DNA of 64,000 nucleotides from Gammaproteobacteria bacterium (GCA_035501935.1 DATJVC010000015.1:97251-161250); one strand, 5' to 3'. Shown: positions 55,179-63,999, numbered from the stretch's first letter. The notes: a model not told the origin generated them from the sequence alone. A program made the numbers and translations.

Positions 55179-57146
55179 ATGGCTGAACAAAGTGCCCAAA
55201 AAACGTGGTTGATACTCGCGGGCGCCGTGTTTTTCGGTCTATTCGCGGCGCTGCTGTCCGTGATTTATCTCAAGAGCCGCGAGGCCGCCATCCGCGAAAG
55301 CCTGGCCCACCCGGAAAGCGCACCGGTCGCGGTGGTGGTCGCCAAAACGGATCTCCCCAAGGGCATGGCGATCAGCAAAAACAATGTGGCGGTCCGTGAA
55401 ATACCGCAGGACTACGTCCACCCAGACGCGGTCGCTCCCGGGGATTTCGGGCAGGTCGCCGGCAAATTGCTCACCCAGCCACTGGCCGCCGGCAAGCCGC
55501 TGCTCAAGAGCTTCATTTCCACGGAAATTGCCCGTGATTTTTCCGATACGCTCATCGAGGGCCGGCGCGCGGTCACCATACAGGTCGATGAAGTCAATTC
55601 CATCGGCGGGTTGATGCGTCCCGGCAATCACGTCGATATCTTCGCCAAACTGCCGATGCGCTACGCCGGGTTCGAGACCGAAGCCGCCGTGGTGCAGACC
55701 ACGGCGCTGTCCGCAGTCGATGCGGCCGGAAAGTTGCAGCAGGCGGCGCAGAAATCCGCGTCGGGCCCCACCGACGTCATCGTACCCATCCTGCAGGATG
55801 CCCTGGTGCTGGCCACGGGCAAGGAGCCTTACAAGGAATTCGAGGATCAACTCGCGAATGAACGGCCGCGCGACCGCGAACGCAATTTTTCGACGCTCAC
55901 ATTGGATGTCACGCCGCGGCAGGCCGGGCTGTTGAAGAGCGCCGCCGACAAGGGTGATCTCATCGCCGTGCTCCGCCGCCGCGACGATCGCAGCGGCATC
56001 GATTTCACAGGCATCCTGCCCACGGACATTTTCCGCAACGCCACGGAACTGGCGCGCAGCGCGGCGGCGCGTTCCACGGCGCGTTCCGCGGACGGTGTCA
56101 CGGTCGACGCCGACGGCAAGATTGTCACGCGCGACGGCATCGCAGTGAGCGATCCCGATGTCGTCATGAAGGATGGCAAGCTCGTGACCAAGGACGGGGT
56201 CGATCTGTCCGGTTTGGGGCTCACCGTCAATGACAAGGGCCAGTTGGTCACCAGGGATGGCCGCGTCGTCAACGCCAAGGACATCATTGTCAGCAAGGAT
56301 GGCACCATCATGACCAAGGACGGACGTATTCTGAATCCGGGCACCGAGGGCGTCAGGGTCACCGCCGATGGCTTCGTCATCACCAAGGACGGCAAGGTCA
56401 TGACCAAGGACGGGGTCGTCCTTTCGGGAGTGACCGTGACGGCGGACGGCAAGGTGGTCACCGCCGACGGTCGCGTTCTCAAAGCCGACGAGATTTCGCT
56501 ACAGGCCGACGGCAGCATCAAGACCAAGGACGGCAAGATACTGGCAGGGGTCACCGGCGCGCTCGATCCGTACCGGGCGGAGTCGCTACGCCAGGCGGTG
56601 GTGACCAAGGAGGGCGGCGTCGTGCTTCCCGATGGCACCGTGATCACGGCCGGCGCGCTGGCACAGGCCGGACTCACCGTCAACGACAAGGGCCAGTTGG
56701 TGACTGCGGACGGCCGGGTGGTGGACCCCAAGGATCTGGTCGTGACCGAAGACGGCACCGTGAAGACCCGCGAGGGGGCGGTGCTCGCCTCCGCCGGCGG
56801 CGCGCGCGTGACCGCCGACGGTTTCATCATCACCAAGGACGGCAAGATCATGACCAAGGACGGCATTGTCATATCGGGCAACGGCGTTCACGTCACCGAG
56901 GACGGCCGGGTCGTCACCGCCGATGGCCGCGTACTGAAGGCGGATGAAATCAAGCTGTCGTCCACCGGCGTGGTGATGACCAAGGACGGCAAGGTGATTG
57001 CCGGTGTCACCGGCAACCGCGACACAGCGGCGTTGCAGGCGGCGCTGCAATCCGCCACCGCGGCCGGAACCGGCATCGATTTGATCGTGGGCGGCAACAG
57101 CCAGGATGGTGTCGCCAAAGTGGGCAGTCTGCCGCTGCTGAAGTAG
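55179..57146 (+). CDS. CpaB/RcpC-like pilus assembly protein with Asp-Gly repeat extension
   Basis: 655 residues. One membrane helix (about 11-31), an SAF/CpaB domain (about 48-115, VVVAKTDLPKGMAI) and an RcpC domain to about 290 (VTIQVDEVNSIGGLMRPGNHVD; TLDVTPRQAGLL). Ordinary CpaB ends there. Here ~320 more residues consist of ~20-residue repeats with a consensus like V.ADGKV.TKDG..L, including a tandem duplication (348-460 and 499-612). This looks like a beta-solenoid with Ca-binding-like Asp-Gly turns. The start lacks a ribosome site, and an 18-codon ORF (55130-55186) overlaps it. Confidence 0.85.
   Translation: MAEQSAQKTWLILAGAVFFGLFAALLSVIYLKSREAAIRESLAHPESAPVAVVVAKTDLPKGMAISKNNVAVREIPQDYVHPDAVAPGDFGQVAGKLLTQPLAAGKPLLKSFISTEIARDFSDTLIEGRRAVTIQVDEVNSIGGLMRPGNHVDIFAKLPMRYAGFETEAAVVQTTALSAVDAAGKLQQAAQKSASGPTDVIVPILQDALVLATGKEPYKEFEDQLANERPRDRERNFSTLTLDVTPRQAGLLKSAADKGDLIAVLRRRDDRSGIDFTGILPTDIFRNATELARSAAARSTARSADGVTVDADGKIVTRDGIAVSDPDVVMKDGKLVTKDGVDLSGLGLTVNDKGQLVTRDGRVVNAKDIIVSKDGTIMTKDGRILNPGTEGVRVTADGFVITKDGKVMTKDGVVLSGVTVTADGKVVTADGRVLKADEISLQADGSIKTKDGKILAGVTGALDPYRAESLRQAVVTKEGGVVLPDGTVITAGALAQAGLTVNDKGQLVTADGRVVDPKDLVVTEDGTVKTREGAVLASAGGARVTADGFIITKDGKIMTKDGIVISGNGVHVTEDGRVVTADGRVLKADEIKLSSTGVVMTKDGKVIAGVTGNRDTAALQAALQSATAAGTGIDLIVGGNSQDGVAKVGSLPLLK
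56220..57014 (+). repeat. Tandem duplication inside the CpaB-like gene
   Basis: Codons 348-460 (56220-56558) and 499-612 (56673-57014) encode near-identical blocks, both beginning LTVNDKGQLVT.DGRVV and ending AGVTG, offset by 453 bp. DNA similarity is high, e.g. GACAAGGGCCAGTTGGT occurs in both. Within each block are five shorter ~20-23-residue repeats. Confidence 0.88.
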
Positions 57147-57157
57147 GGGGAGTATTC

Positions 57158-58525
57158 ATGGTCATGACAACAATGAAGTGGTTGCGGGTGGTGGCGGCAT
57201 GCCTGACGGCGGGCTGCACGCAATTGCTGCTCGCCCAGGAACCGAACCAGCCACCCGAACAAATGCCGTCATCCACCATTACCGTGGTGGATGGGAACAC
57301 CGAAGGTCTCAATATGTTCGTCGGCGAGGTCAAGGTATTGCAGGTGGGCGCGGTGGAGCACGTGGCCGTCGGCAACGGCAAGCTGCTTTCAACGTCGGCG
57401 CTGAAGAACGGTCAGCTGGTGCTGCTCGGTGAAGGCGAAGGCACGACCACGCTGCACATCTGGCAGAAGAACGGCCAGGAGCGGAATATCACGGTCGTTA
57501 TCGGCAAAGTGGACACCAAACGGGGTACGGCCGATCTGCAGGCGCTGTTGCGCGACATTCCCGGCGTCACCGCGCGTGATGCCGGCGGCCGGATGGTTCT
57601 TTCCGGCAACGTCGACCCCGCCGACCAACCGTTGCTGGATACGGTGTTGAAAATGTTTCCAGACCTGATCGACATGACCCGCAAAAAGCCGCCGATTCTG
57701 GCCGGTGACAAGATGGTATACATGGACGTCAAGATTACGGAGTTCAACACCAATGCGCTGGAAACCCTCGGCATCGACTGGGACAACCCAATCAACGGAC
57801 CGTCGGCGGGTTTCGCCGCGGACGTGGCGAGTAACAACAATTTCCGCATCACGCCCGACTCACCTTCATTCAAAAACGGTCTGCCTCTGAAACTCAGCGG
57901 CGCGAGCGGCTATTTCGGACTGGTCACGGAGATCAGTTCGCGGCTAAACTTTCTGGTGAATTCCGGTGACGCGGTGCTTCTGGCCCAGCCGCGGCTGTCG
58001 GCCCGCAGCGGCGGCACGGCGGACTTTCTGGCCGGCGGCGAGATCCCGCTGAAAACCACCAGCAGCCTCGGCCAGAGCAACGTGCAGTTCAAGGAGTTCG
58101 GCATCAAGCTCGGCATCACCCCGCTGGTGGACGACCTCGGCAACATCGTCGCCAAGGTTTACACCGAGGTCAGCGCCATCGACCCGGCCACCACGGTCGA
58201 CGGCATTCCCGGCTTTCTCACCCGCAAGACCAGCACCGATATCCGGTTGAAGGACCGTGAAACCCTGGTCATCTCGGGCCTGATGAGCCAGCAGGCGTCC
58301 AAGGATCTGCACGAATTGAAATGGCTGGGCGAGCTGCCGGTGCTGGGGGCGCTGTTCCGCTCCACAAATTTCCGCGACAACAAGAGCGAGCTGGTTATTT
58401 TTGTCACGCCGACCGTCTATGACGCCACCTCTGATCTGAACAAGGAGCGGGTGGAACGCCGCAAGCAGCTGATCGATAAATTCCGCAAGGCGGTCGATCA
58501 AGACGATCTGCAGCTTCTGGAATAA
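57158..58525 (+). CDS. CpaC/RcpA-like pilus secretin
   Basis: 455 residues. N-terminal leader with a possible lipobox (LTAGC), the BON/pilus N-domain (VGEVKVLQVGAVEHVAVGN; LSGNVDPADQPLLD), and a secretin C-domain with VNSGDAVLLAQPRLSARSGG, FLAGGEIPL and the final RDRETLVISGL... VTPTVYDA pattern. It forms the outer-membrane pore of the Tad pilus. TAGGGGG lies just before the ATG. Confidence 0.9.
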   Translation: MVMTTMKWLRVVAACLTAGCTQLLLAQEPNQPPEQMPSSTITVVDGNTEGLNMFVGEVKVLQVGAVEHVAVGNGKLLSTSALKNGQLVLLGEGEGTTTLHIWQKNGQERNITVVIGKVDTKRGTADLQALLRDIPGVTARDAGGRMVLSGNVDPADQPLLDTVLKMFPDLIDMTRKKPPILAGDKMVYMDVKITEFNTNALETLGIDWDNPINGPSAGFAADVASNNNFRITPDSPSFKNGLPLKLSGASGYFGLVTEISSRLNFLVNSGDAVLLAQPRLSARSGGTADFLAGGEIPLKTTSSLGQSNVQFKEFGIKLGITPLVDDLGNIVAKVYTEVSAIDPATTVDGIPGFLTRKTSTDIRLKDRETLVISGLMSQQASKDLHELKWLGELPVLGALFRSTNFRDNKSELVIFVTPTVYDATSDLNKERVERRKQLIDKFRKAVDQDDLQLLE

Positions 58526-58535
58526 GAAGGCCGCC

Positions 58536-60200
58536 ATGTTCGACGTCATCGTCAAAACCGACAAGGGCGAGAAGGTCAAGGGCATCCGCTGCCCGGTGGA
58601 GATCTGCGGCATCGGCAAGGCCCGCGATAATCTCATCCAGTTGAGCGGCTGGCGCATAGCCGGTCATCATGCCGAATTGCAGCAGAGCGGGAAGGGGCTC
58701 TACATCGAGGACAAGAGCCGCGGCGGCACCCTTGTCAATGGCCAGCGCATCGAACGTTATGGGCCGCTCAAATCCTCCGACGAGATCCGCATCAGCTCCT
58801 ACATCATCAGCGTCGGGCTGGACGAAACACGCAAGGAGGAGGAATTCACCGACGATATCGACGACGTCAAGACCATGATCGGGGTGCGGCCGCACGCCGA
58901 GATAAAGCCGGATGACTCCGTGTTCAAGCAGGAGCGCTTCATGTGGCGCAACCGCGTTCACAAGGAACTGCTGAACCTGATGGACCTGCGCCGCACCGAT
59001 GTGGGGGCCATGGACGAGGGGCAACTGCGCAAGAACGTCCAGACGCTTGTCGACGAGATCATCACCAGCATGGCGGGCAAGCTGCCTTCCGAAATCGACA
59101 AGGCGCAACTGGCCGCCGACGTGCTGAACGAGGCGGTGGGGCTGGGTCCTCTCGAGGTTCTGCTGGCCGATGAATCGATCACGGAAATCATGGTGAACAA
59201 GTATGACGACATCTACATCGAGCAGCGCGGCCGCCTGCAAAAATCGAAGGTCACATTCAGCAGCGACGATGCGGTGATGTCGGCGATCGAACGCATCGTG
59301 GCACCGCTCGGCCGGCGCATCGACGAAAGCTCGCCCATGGTGGACGGCCGTCTGAAGGACGGCTCGCGCGTCAACGCCATCATCCCGCCGCTGGCGCTGC
59401 GCGGGCCCTGCATCACCATCCGCAAGTTCTCAAAAAAGAAATTGACCGCCGACGACCTTGTGGGCTTCGGCGCGATCAACAAAAACATGGTGAAGTTCCT
59501 GCAGGTGGCGGTGGAGCAGAAACGTAACATTGTCATCTCCGGCGGCACCGGCAGCGGCAAGACTACATTGCTCAACATGCTGTCCAATTTCATTCCCAGC
59601 AGCGAACGCATCGTTACCGTGGAGGACGCCGCCGAATTGAAGCTCAACCAGCCCCACATCGTGTCACTGGAGGCGCGGCCGCCCAATCTCGAAGGCAAGG
59701 GCCAGGTCACCATCCGTGATTTGGTCAAGAACTGCCTGCGCATGCGGCCCGACCGCATCGTGGTCGGCGAGTGCCGCGGCGGGGAGGCGCTTGACATGCT
59801 GCAGGCCATGAATACAGGCCACGACGGTTCGCTAACCACCGCCCATGCCAACACGCCGCGCGATCTCATCTCGCGCCTGGAGGTCATGGTGATGATGGCG
59901 GGCATGGACCTGCCGATCATGGCCATCCGCGAACAGATCGCCTCGGCCGTCAATATCGTCGTGCAACAGACGCGTTTCTCCGACGGCAGCCGCAAGGTCA
60001 TCAACATCAGTGAAATCACCGGCGTGGAGAGCGGCACGATCCAGATGCAGGACATCTTTCGCTATCAACAGGAAGGATTCGACGGCGATGGCAAGGTGCG
60101 CGGACACTTCCTGGCGACGGGGCGGGTGCCGGAGTTCTACGAGGACCTCAAACGCCGCGGCATCACCGTCGATCTCTCGATCTTCCAGACGGATAAATAA
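58536..60200 (+). CDS. TadA/CpaF-type ATPase with N-terminal FHA-like domain
   Basis: 554 residues. Residues 1-95 form an FHA-like domain (IGKARDNLIQLSGWRIAGHHAEL, SRGGTLVNGQ); the usual Ser of the SxxH motif and the Arg of GR are replaced, so phosphothreonine binding is uncertain. The CpaF ATPase follows: VLLADESITEIMVN, the Walker A SGGTGSGKTTLLN, the Asp box VTVEDAAEL, and the Walker B region RIVVGECRGGEALDML plus TTAHANTP. It powers pilus assembly. Ribosome site AAGAAGG. Confidence 0.9.
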   Translation: MFDVIVKTDKGEKVKGIRCPVEICGIGKARDNLIQLSGWRIAGHHAELQQSGKGLYIEDKSRGGTLVNGQRIERYGPLKSSDEIRISSYIISVGLDETRKEEEFTDDIDDVKTMIGVRPHAEIKPDDSVFKQERFMWRNRVHKELLNLMDLRRTDVGAMDEGQLRKNVQTLVDEIITSMAGKLPSEIDKAQLAADVLNEAVGLGPLEVLLADESITEIMVNKYDDIYIEQRGRLQKSKVTFSSDDAVMSAIERIVAPLGRRIDESSPMVDGRLKDGSRVNAIIPPLALRGPCITIRKFSKKKLTADDLVGFGAINKNMVKFLQVAVEQKRNIVISGGTGSGKTTLLNMLSNFIPSSERIVTVEDAAELKLNQPHIVSLEARPPNLEGKGQVTIRDLVKNCLRMRPDRIVVGECRGGEALDMLQAMNTGHDGSLTTAHANTPRDLISRLEVMVMMAGMDLPIMAIREQIASAVNIVVQQTRFSDGSRKVINISEITGVESGTIQMQDIFRYQQEGFDGDGKVRGHFLATGRVPEFYEDLKRRGITVDLSIFQTDK

Positions 60201-61048
60201 TGCTGTTGCTCATCGTCGCCGGGCTGTCTTTTTTGTCGGCAACCCTGGCCGGCGTCGTGTTCCTGCAAAGGGGCGAAGAATTTCTCGGCCGCTACCGGGC
60301 GACGTTCACCGAAAGCGCCACTGCGAACATGTCCGATATGTTCATGTTCATCGATGCGCAGCGTCTTTTTTACATCAACATGATCGCCATCGTCGTATTG
60401 CCGCTGTTCACCTGGATGTTGACGGGCGATGCGCTTTCCAGCGGCGTGGTGATGCTGGTCCTGGTGATTATTCCCGGTTTCATCTACCGCCGGATGCGCA
60501 AACGGCGGCTGAAGCTCTTCGAAAAGCAGCTGCCGGACGGACTGGCGGTGATCTCCGGCGCCATGCGCGCCGGTGCCAGTCTCAATATCGCCATGGAAAA
60601 TCTGGTCAAGGAAGCACCAGCGCCCATGTCGCAGGAGTTCGAACTGTTCCTGCGCGAGCAGCGCGTTGGCGCCGATTTCGACACCTCGTTGAAACACATG
60701 GAGAAACGGCTGCCGTTGCCGGACTTTCTCATGCTGACCGCCGCGTTGCGCATCTCCCGCGAGGTCGGCGGCAATCTCGCCGAAATCCTGGAAAACCTCG
60801 CCAACACGCTGCGGCGCAAGGCCACGATGGAAGGGAAGATCGACAGTCTCACCGCGCAGGGCAAGCTCCAGGGCATTGTCATGACCGGCCTGCCCATCCT
60901 GCTGGCCGTGCTGCTGATGCAGCTCGAACCGGAGGCGATGGGCAAACTGTTCAGCACTCACATCGGCTGGGCGGTGTGCGCCGTGATCGTGGTGATGGAG
61001 TCGATGGGTTACATGATGATCAGCAAGATCACCAGCATCGATGTTTGA
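60200..61048 (+). CDS. TadB-like inner membrane platform protein
   Basis: 282 residues, starting in a TAATG overlap with the ATPase. Membrane helices at the N-terminus (1-22), about 55-92 and about 232-276. The GspF-like core contains LPDGLAVISGAMRAGASLNIAM and LREVGGNLAEILENLA-like sequence (here ISREVGGNLAEILENLA). It recruits the ATPase and forms the assembly platform with TadC. Confidence 0.9.
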   Translation: MLLLIVAGLSFLSATLAGVVFLQRGEEFLGRYRATFTESATANMSDMFMFIDAQRLFYINMIAIVVLPLFTWMLTGDALSSGVVMLVLVIIPGFIYRRMRKRRLKLFEKQLPDGLAVISGAMRAGASLNIAMENLVKEAPAPMSQEFELFLREQRVGADFDTSLKHMEKRLPLPDFLMLTAALRISREVGGNLAEILENLANTLRRKATMEGKIDSLTAQGKLQGIVMTGLPILLAVLLMQLEPEAMGKLFSTHIGWAVCAVIVVMESMGYMMISKITSIDV

Positions 61049-61931
61049 ACTCGACCCACAACTGCTGCGCGGCGCCGCCCTGTGCACGGGGCTTTCCGTG
61101 TTCTTCAGCTACACGCTGGTATACCGTCTGTATGGCATGGTCGCCGAGGAGGATCGCACCTACAAGGACCCCCTGCCGCGGCTGCTGCGTCTGCTATGGC
61201 CGTTCATTCAGATCATCGCCTATTTCGTCTGCTCCCATCTGCCCTGGGAACTCATCGAGCGGATCGAACGCCGCTTGCAGACCACCGGCGTCGGTTATCT
61301 GCTCAACGCCGAGCAATATTTCGCGCTGCGCCTGATCAGCACGGTGATCTTTTTCGTCATCGTTTACTGCGGGATGTTGGCATTCGACTACTGGGAGCCC
61401 ACCTGGCTCGCCGTCGCGCCGATCCTGGGCTTCATGTTTCCGGAAATCTGGCTGAACGACACGCGCAAGCGCCGTGAAACCGCGGTGATCCGGGCGCTGC
61501 CGGTGTATCTGGACTTCATCACCATGGCCGTGGAGGCCGGTTTGAACCTTCCCGGCGCCCTGGCCCAGGCCATGGAGAAGGCACCGCCGGGTCCCATGCG
61601 GAACGAATTCGGCATCGTCCTGCGCGACCTGCGCTCCGGGTTGTCCCGTGCCGAGGCGCTGCGGCGCATGGGTACACGGCTGGATATCAGCGAGATCACG
61701 AGTTTCGTCTCGGCGATGATCCAGGCCGAGAAAATGGGTGCGAGCCTCGCCACCGTGCTGCGCGTGCAGGCCGAACAGCGCCGTAACGAGCGTTTCCAGC
61801 GCGCGGAAAAAATGGCGATGGAAGCACCCATAAAACTCGTCGGTCCGCTCATCATCTTCATCTTCCCGGTTACCTTCATCGTGCTCGGCTTCCCCATCGT
61901 CATGAAATTCCTCTCCGAGGGCATCATGTGA
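61041..61931 (+). CDS. TadC-like inner membrane platform protein
   Basis: 296 residues, overlapping the TadB-like gene by 8 bp. Helices at the N-terminus and near 95-125 and 265-290. The core has LPVYLDFITMAVEAGLNLPGAL and FVSAMIQAEKMGASLATVLRVQA, the GspF repeat signature. The stop overlaps the GTG of the DUF192 gene. Confidence 0.9.
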   Translation: MFELDPQLLRGAALCTGLSVFFSYTLVYRLYGMVAEEDRTYKDPLPRLLRLLWPFIQIIAYFVCSHLPWELIERIERRLQTTGVGYLLNAEQYFALRLISTVIFFVIVYCGMLAFDYWEPTWLAVAPILGFMFPEIWLNDTRKRRETAVIRALPVYLDFITMAVEAGLNLPGALAQAMEKAPPGPMRNEFGIVLRDLRSGLSRAEALRRMGTRLDISEITSFVSAMIQAEKMGASLATVLRVQAEQRRNERFQRAEKMAMEAPIKLVGPLIIFIFPVTFIVLGFPIVMKFLSEGIM

Positions 61932-62281
61932 TCCCGGGTGCGTTGTGCCGCGAACCCGATAGAATCCGCCTGCTGCCTGCGGTCATGCTGACTTCCAACC
62001 CTTGGGAGCGCATGCGCGGCTTGCTGGGCCGCCCTGCGCTGGGCGCCGACGAGGGGTTGTTGATCGACCATTGCCGCTCCGTGCACACGGCGGGGATGCG
62101 TTATGCGATCGACCTGGTCTTTCTGGGTCGCGACTGGGTGGTGAAAAAAATCGTGAGCGGTCTGGCGCCCTGGCGCATGGCCCTGTGCCTCGGCGCGGTG
62201 ATGGTGCTGGAACTGGCCGCGGGCGGCGCCGCGCGGCTGGGTATTGCCGAGGGCATGCGACTTCGCTTCGTTCCACGATGA
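61928..62281 (+). CDS. DUF192 family protein
   Basis: 117 residues from a GTG in a GTGA overlap. RMRGLLGRPALGADEGLLI, CRSVHTAGMRYAIDLVFLG and LELAAGGAARLGI are typical DUF192 motifs. The family is uncharacterised; a member commonly accompanies Tad genes in some proteobacteria. No signal peptide, unlike several secreted homologues. Confidence 0.85.
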   Translation: MIPGALCREPDRIRLLPAVMLTSNPWERMRGLLGRPALGADEGLLIDHCRSVHTAGMRYAIDLVFLGRDWVVKKIVSGLAPWRMALCLGAVMVLELAAGGAARLGIAEGMRLRFVPR

Positions 62282-62787
62282 ATGTCCCCACCAAGTCGAT
62301 GAAGTTCATTTGGGTGCTGGCGGTGTTGCCCTGGCTGGGCGCCTGCGAAATGCAGCAGCTCGTCCATCCCGATACTGACGCCGTCAAGCTGCACGAGGAG
62401 GCTGAACGCGCCTATGGGGCGAACGACATGCAACTCGCCGAGAAGGATTTCAAGCTGCTGGCCGAGAGCATGCCCAGGGACGCTGAACCCTGGTTCAGGC
62501 TCGGCAACATCTACGCGCGGAGCAACCGCGTCGAGGACGCCATCCACGCCTATCGCGAGGCGGTGACGCGCAACCCCAACCTGACCAAGGCGTGGTACAA
62601 CATGGCCTTGGTGCAGATGCATCAGGCCAGGAAAGACCTGCTGGAGATGCAGCAATACCTCGGGGCAGATGATCCCATCAATCCGCAGGTGCAGCACATA
62701 CAGGAAACGTTGGATACCCTGCTGAAGCCGACTGCGCCGGATCAGGAAGTCGGTCAGGACAATGGTCAGAAAAACCCGCCGCATTAA
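62278..62787 (+). CDS. TadD-like TPR lipoprotein
   Basis: 169 residues from the ATG at 62278, in an ATGA overlap. A signal peptide with lipobox (PWLGAC, Cys near 23) is followed by TPR helices: AERAYGANDMQLAEKDF and WFRLGNIYARSNRVEDAIHAY and AWYNMALVQMHQ. It probably acts as a periplasmic outer-membrane-anchored scaffold of the Tad pilus, possibly aiding secretin insertion as TadD/pilotin. Confidence 0.85.
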   Translation: MNVPTKSMKFIWVLAVLPWLGACEMQQLVHPDTDAVKLHEEAERAYGANDMQLAEKDFKLLAESMPRDAEPWFRLGNIYARSNRVEDAIHAYREAVTRNPNLTKAWYNMALVQMHQARKDLLEMQQYLGADDPINPQVQHIQETLDTLLKPTAPDQEVGQDNGQKNPPH

Positions 62788-62805
62788 AGTTTACCGGGCC
62801 GTTCC

Positions 62806-63474
62806 GTGAAGCGTCTCCATCTCCAAACCGGCCAGAGCATGACGGAATTCGTCATCGTCGCGCCGGTCATGTTCCTGCTGGTGTTCGGCGCCATGCAATT
62901 CGGGCTCATCTACCACGCCAAGACTACGCTCAACTACGCCACCTTCGAGGCGGCGCGCAGCGCTGCGGTCAATCACGCCGTCAAGGCCGCCGCCGAGAGC
63001 GGGCTGGCCCGCGGCCTGGCGCCACTCTATACCCACGAAGACTCGGTTTCGGCCGTGCAGGCGGGCCGCAGGCAGGTCCGCGACGACATCGCCGCCGGCT
63101 ACGCGGAGATCGAGCGGCTGAGCCCGCCCGCTTCAGCATTCGACGACTACGGCCAGGGTTCGGCGGGAGACAGGAACATCCCCAATGACAACCTGATGTA
63201 CCGGGACCCGGCGCCGGGAAAGAATTCGGGCCTGAGCATACAGGACGCCAACCTGCTCAAACTCCGGGTGACCTACTGTTACCCGCTGTACGTGCCGTTC
63301 GCCAACAAGGTCATCGTCACGCTGATGAGCTTTGCGCCCTCATCGAGCTGCGAGGAATGCGTGGGCCCGCCGGCTCCCGGCTCCCTCGCGAAAAAATGCC
63401 TCGATGACGACAGGCTGCCGATTGTTTCCCAGGCCATCGTGCGCATGCAGTCGGAAGCCTCGGAAGCATGGTGA
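62806..63474 (+). CDS. TadE-like minor pilin
   Basis: 222 residues from a GTG. Leader LHLQTGQSMTEFVIVAPVMF, then LVFGAMQFGLIYHAKTTLNYA and TFEAARSAAVN, which is the classic TadE pattern. Cysteines near the C-terminus (SSCEECVG, KKCLDDD) could form disulfides. Last gene of the Tad cluster. Confidence 0.87.
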   Translation: MKRLHLQTGQSMTEFVIVAPVMFLLVFGAMQFGLIYHAKTTLNYATFEAARSAAVNHAVKAAAESGLARGLAPLYTHEDSVSAVQAGRRQVRDDIAAGYAEIERLSPPASAFDDYGQGSAGDRNIPNDNLMYRDPAPGKNSGLSIQDANLLKLRVTYCYPLYVPFANKVIVTLMSFAPSSSCEECVGPPAPGSLAKKCLDDDRLPIVSQAIVRMQSEASEAW

Positions 63475-63500
63475 AGACGCAGCTGTTCCCGGTGGCGGAA

Positions 63501-63764
63501 TCAGCGCCAGGATTTGGGCACGACGGGATGGAGTTTGTCGATGTCCGCCTGCACCTGCTCGCGGCTGCGTTCATACACGATCTCTCTCCCCAGTGCTTTC
63601 CCGGAATAGGCCTGGCCGTTTCGGGTCGGCGTCAAATCGCACTTGACGTTGTGGACGCCTTCACCGAGCACCACCTGTATCCGGCTGGCTTGCTTGTTAA
63701 AGACCACAACGTCTATGGTCTGCCCGCTTTCCGTGATGCGCACCTTGATTTTCTCCGCGTCCAT
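63501..63764 (-). CDS. Conserved small hypothetical protein
   Basis: 87 residues. Starts MDAEKIKVRITESGQTIDVVV and ends ADIDKLHPVVPKSWR. Features: GEGVHNVKCDLTPTRNGQAY and GKALGREIVYERSREQVQ. Looks like a soluble beta-strand-rich protein of a conserved but uncharacterised proteobacterial group. It converges on the TadE-like gene with 26 bp between stops. Confidence 0.62.
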   Translation of the reverse strand: MDAEKIKVRITESGQTIDVVVFNKQASRIQVVLGEGVHNVKCDLTPTRNGQAYSGKALGREIVYERSREQVQADIDKLHPVVPKSWR

Positions 63765-63816
63765 CAGATCATCAACTCCGTCTTGGCCTCGAACGACATG
63801 TTAGGGGTAATTCCGG

Positions 63817-63999
63817 CTATTTGCGATTCCGCCGTACTTGAGCCATGCCGATGCCGAGACATATGACCGCCGGCCAGAACGTGAGACCGGCCAGCATGCC
63901 GGGAAAGATTGGATTGGGATCCGGGTCGGATGTCAGGCCCAACTTTGCGAACAGGATAATGCCAAAGAGCGGACCTGAGCCGAGTACCAGAAGCGTAAG
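63817..63999 (-). CDS. C-terminal part of a small membrane protein, cut by the window edge
   Basis: On the minus strand a frame open at the window edge reads LTLLVLGSGPLFGIILFAKLG (in parts: LTLLVLGSGPLFG, IILFAKLG), then TSDPDPNPIFPG and a second hydrophobic run LAGLTFWPAVICLGIGMA, ending QVRRNRK and a stop at 63817-63819. Two membrane helices with a short loop. The start lies beyond base 64000. Family not recognised. Confidence 0.6.
   Translation of the reverse strand, partial: LTLLVLGSGPLFGIILFAKLGLTSDPDPNPIFPGMLAGLTFWPAVICLGIGMAQVRRNRK

Noticed and set aside
55847..56881. A 344-codon antisense frame with SLVM..PS repeats
   Set aside because: Its repetitiveness is only the reverse complement of the Asp-Gly repeats in the CpaB-like gene.
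55179..57146. Repeat region considered as a CRISPR or DNA-level satellite array
   Set aside because: Repeats are coding, in frame, degenerate at wobble positions and without spacers.
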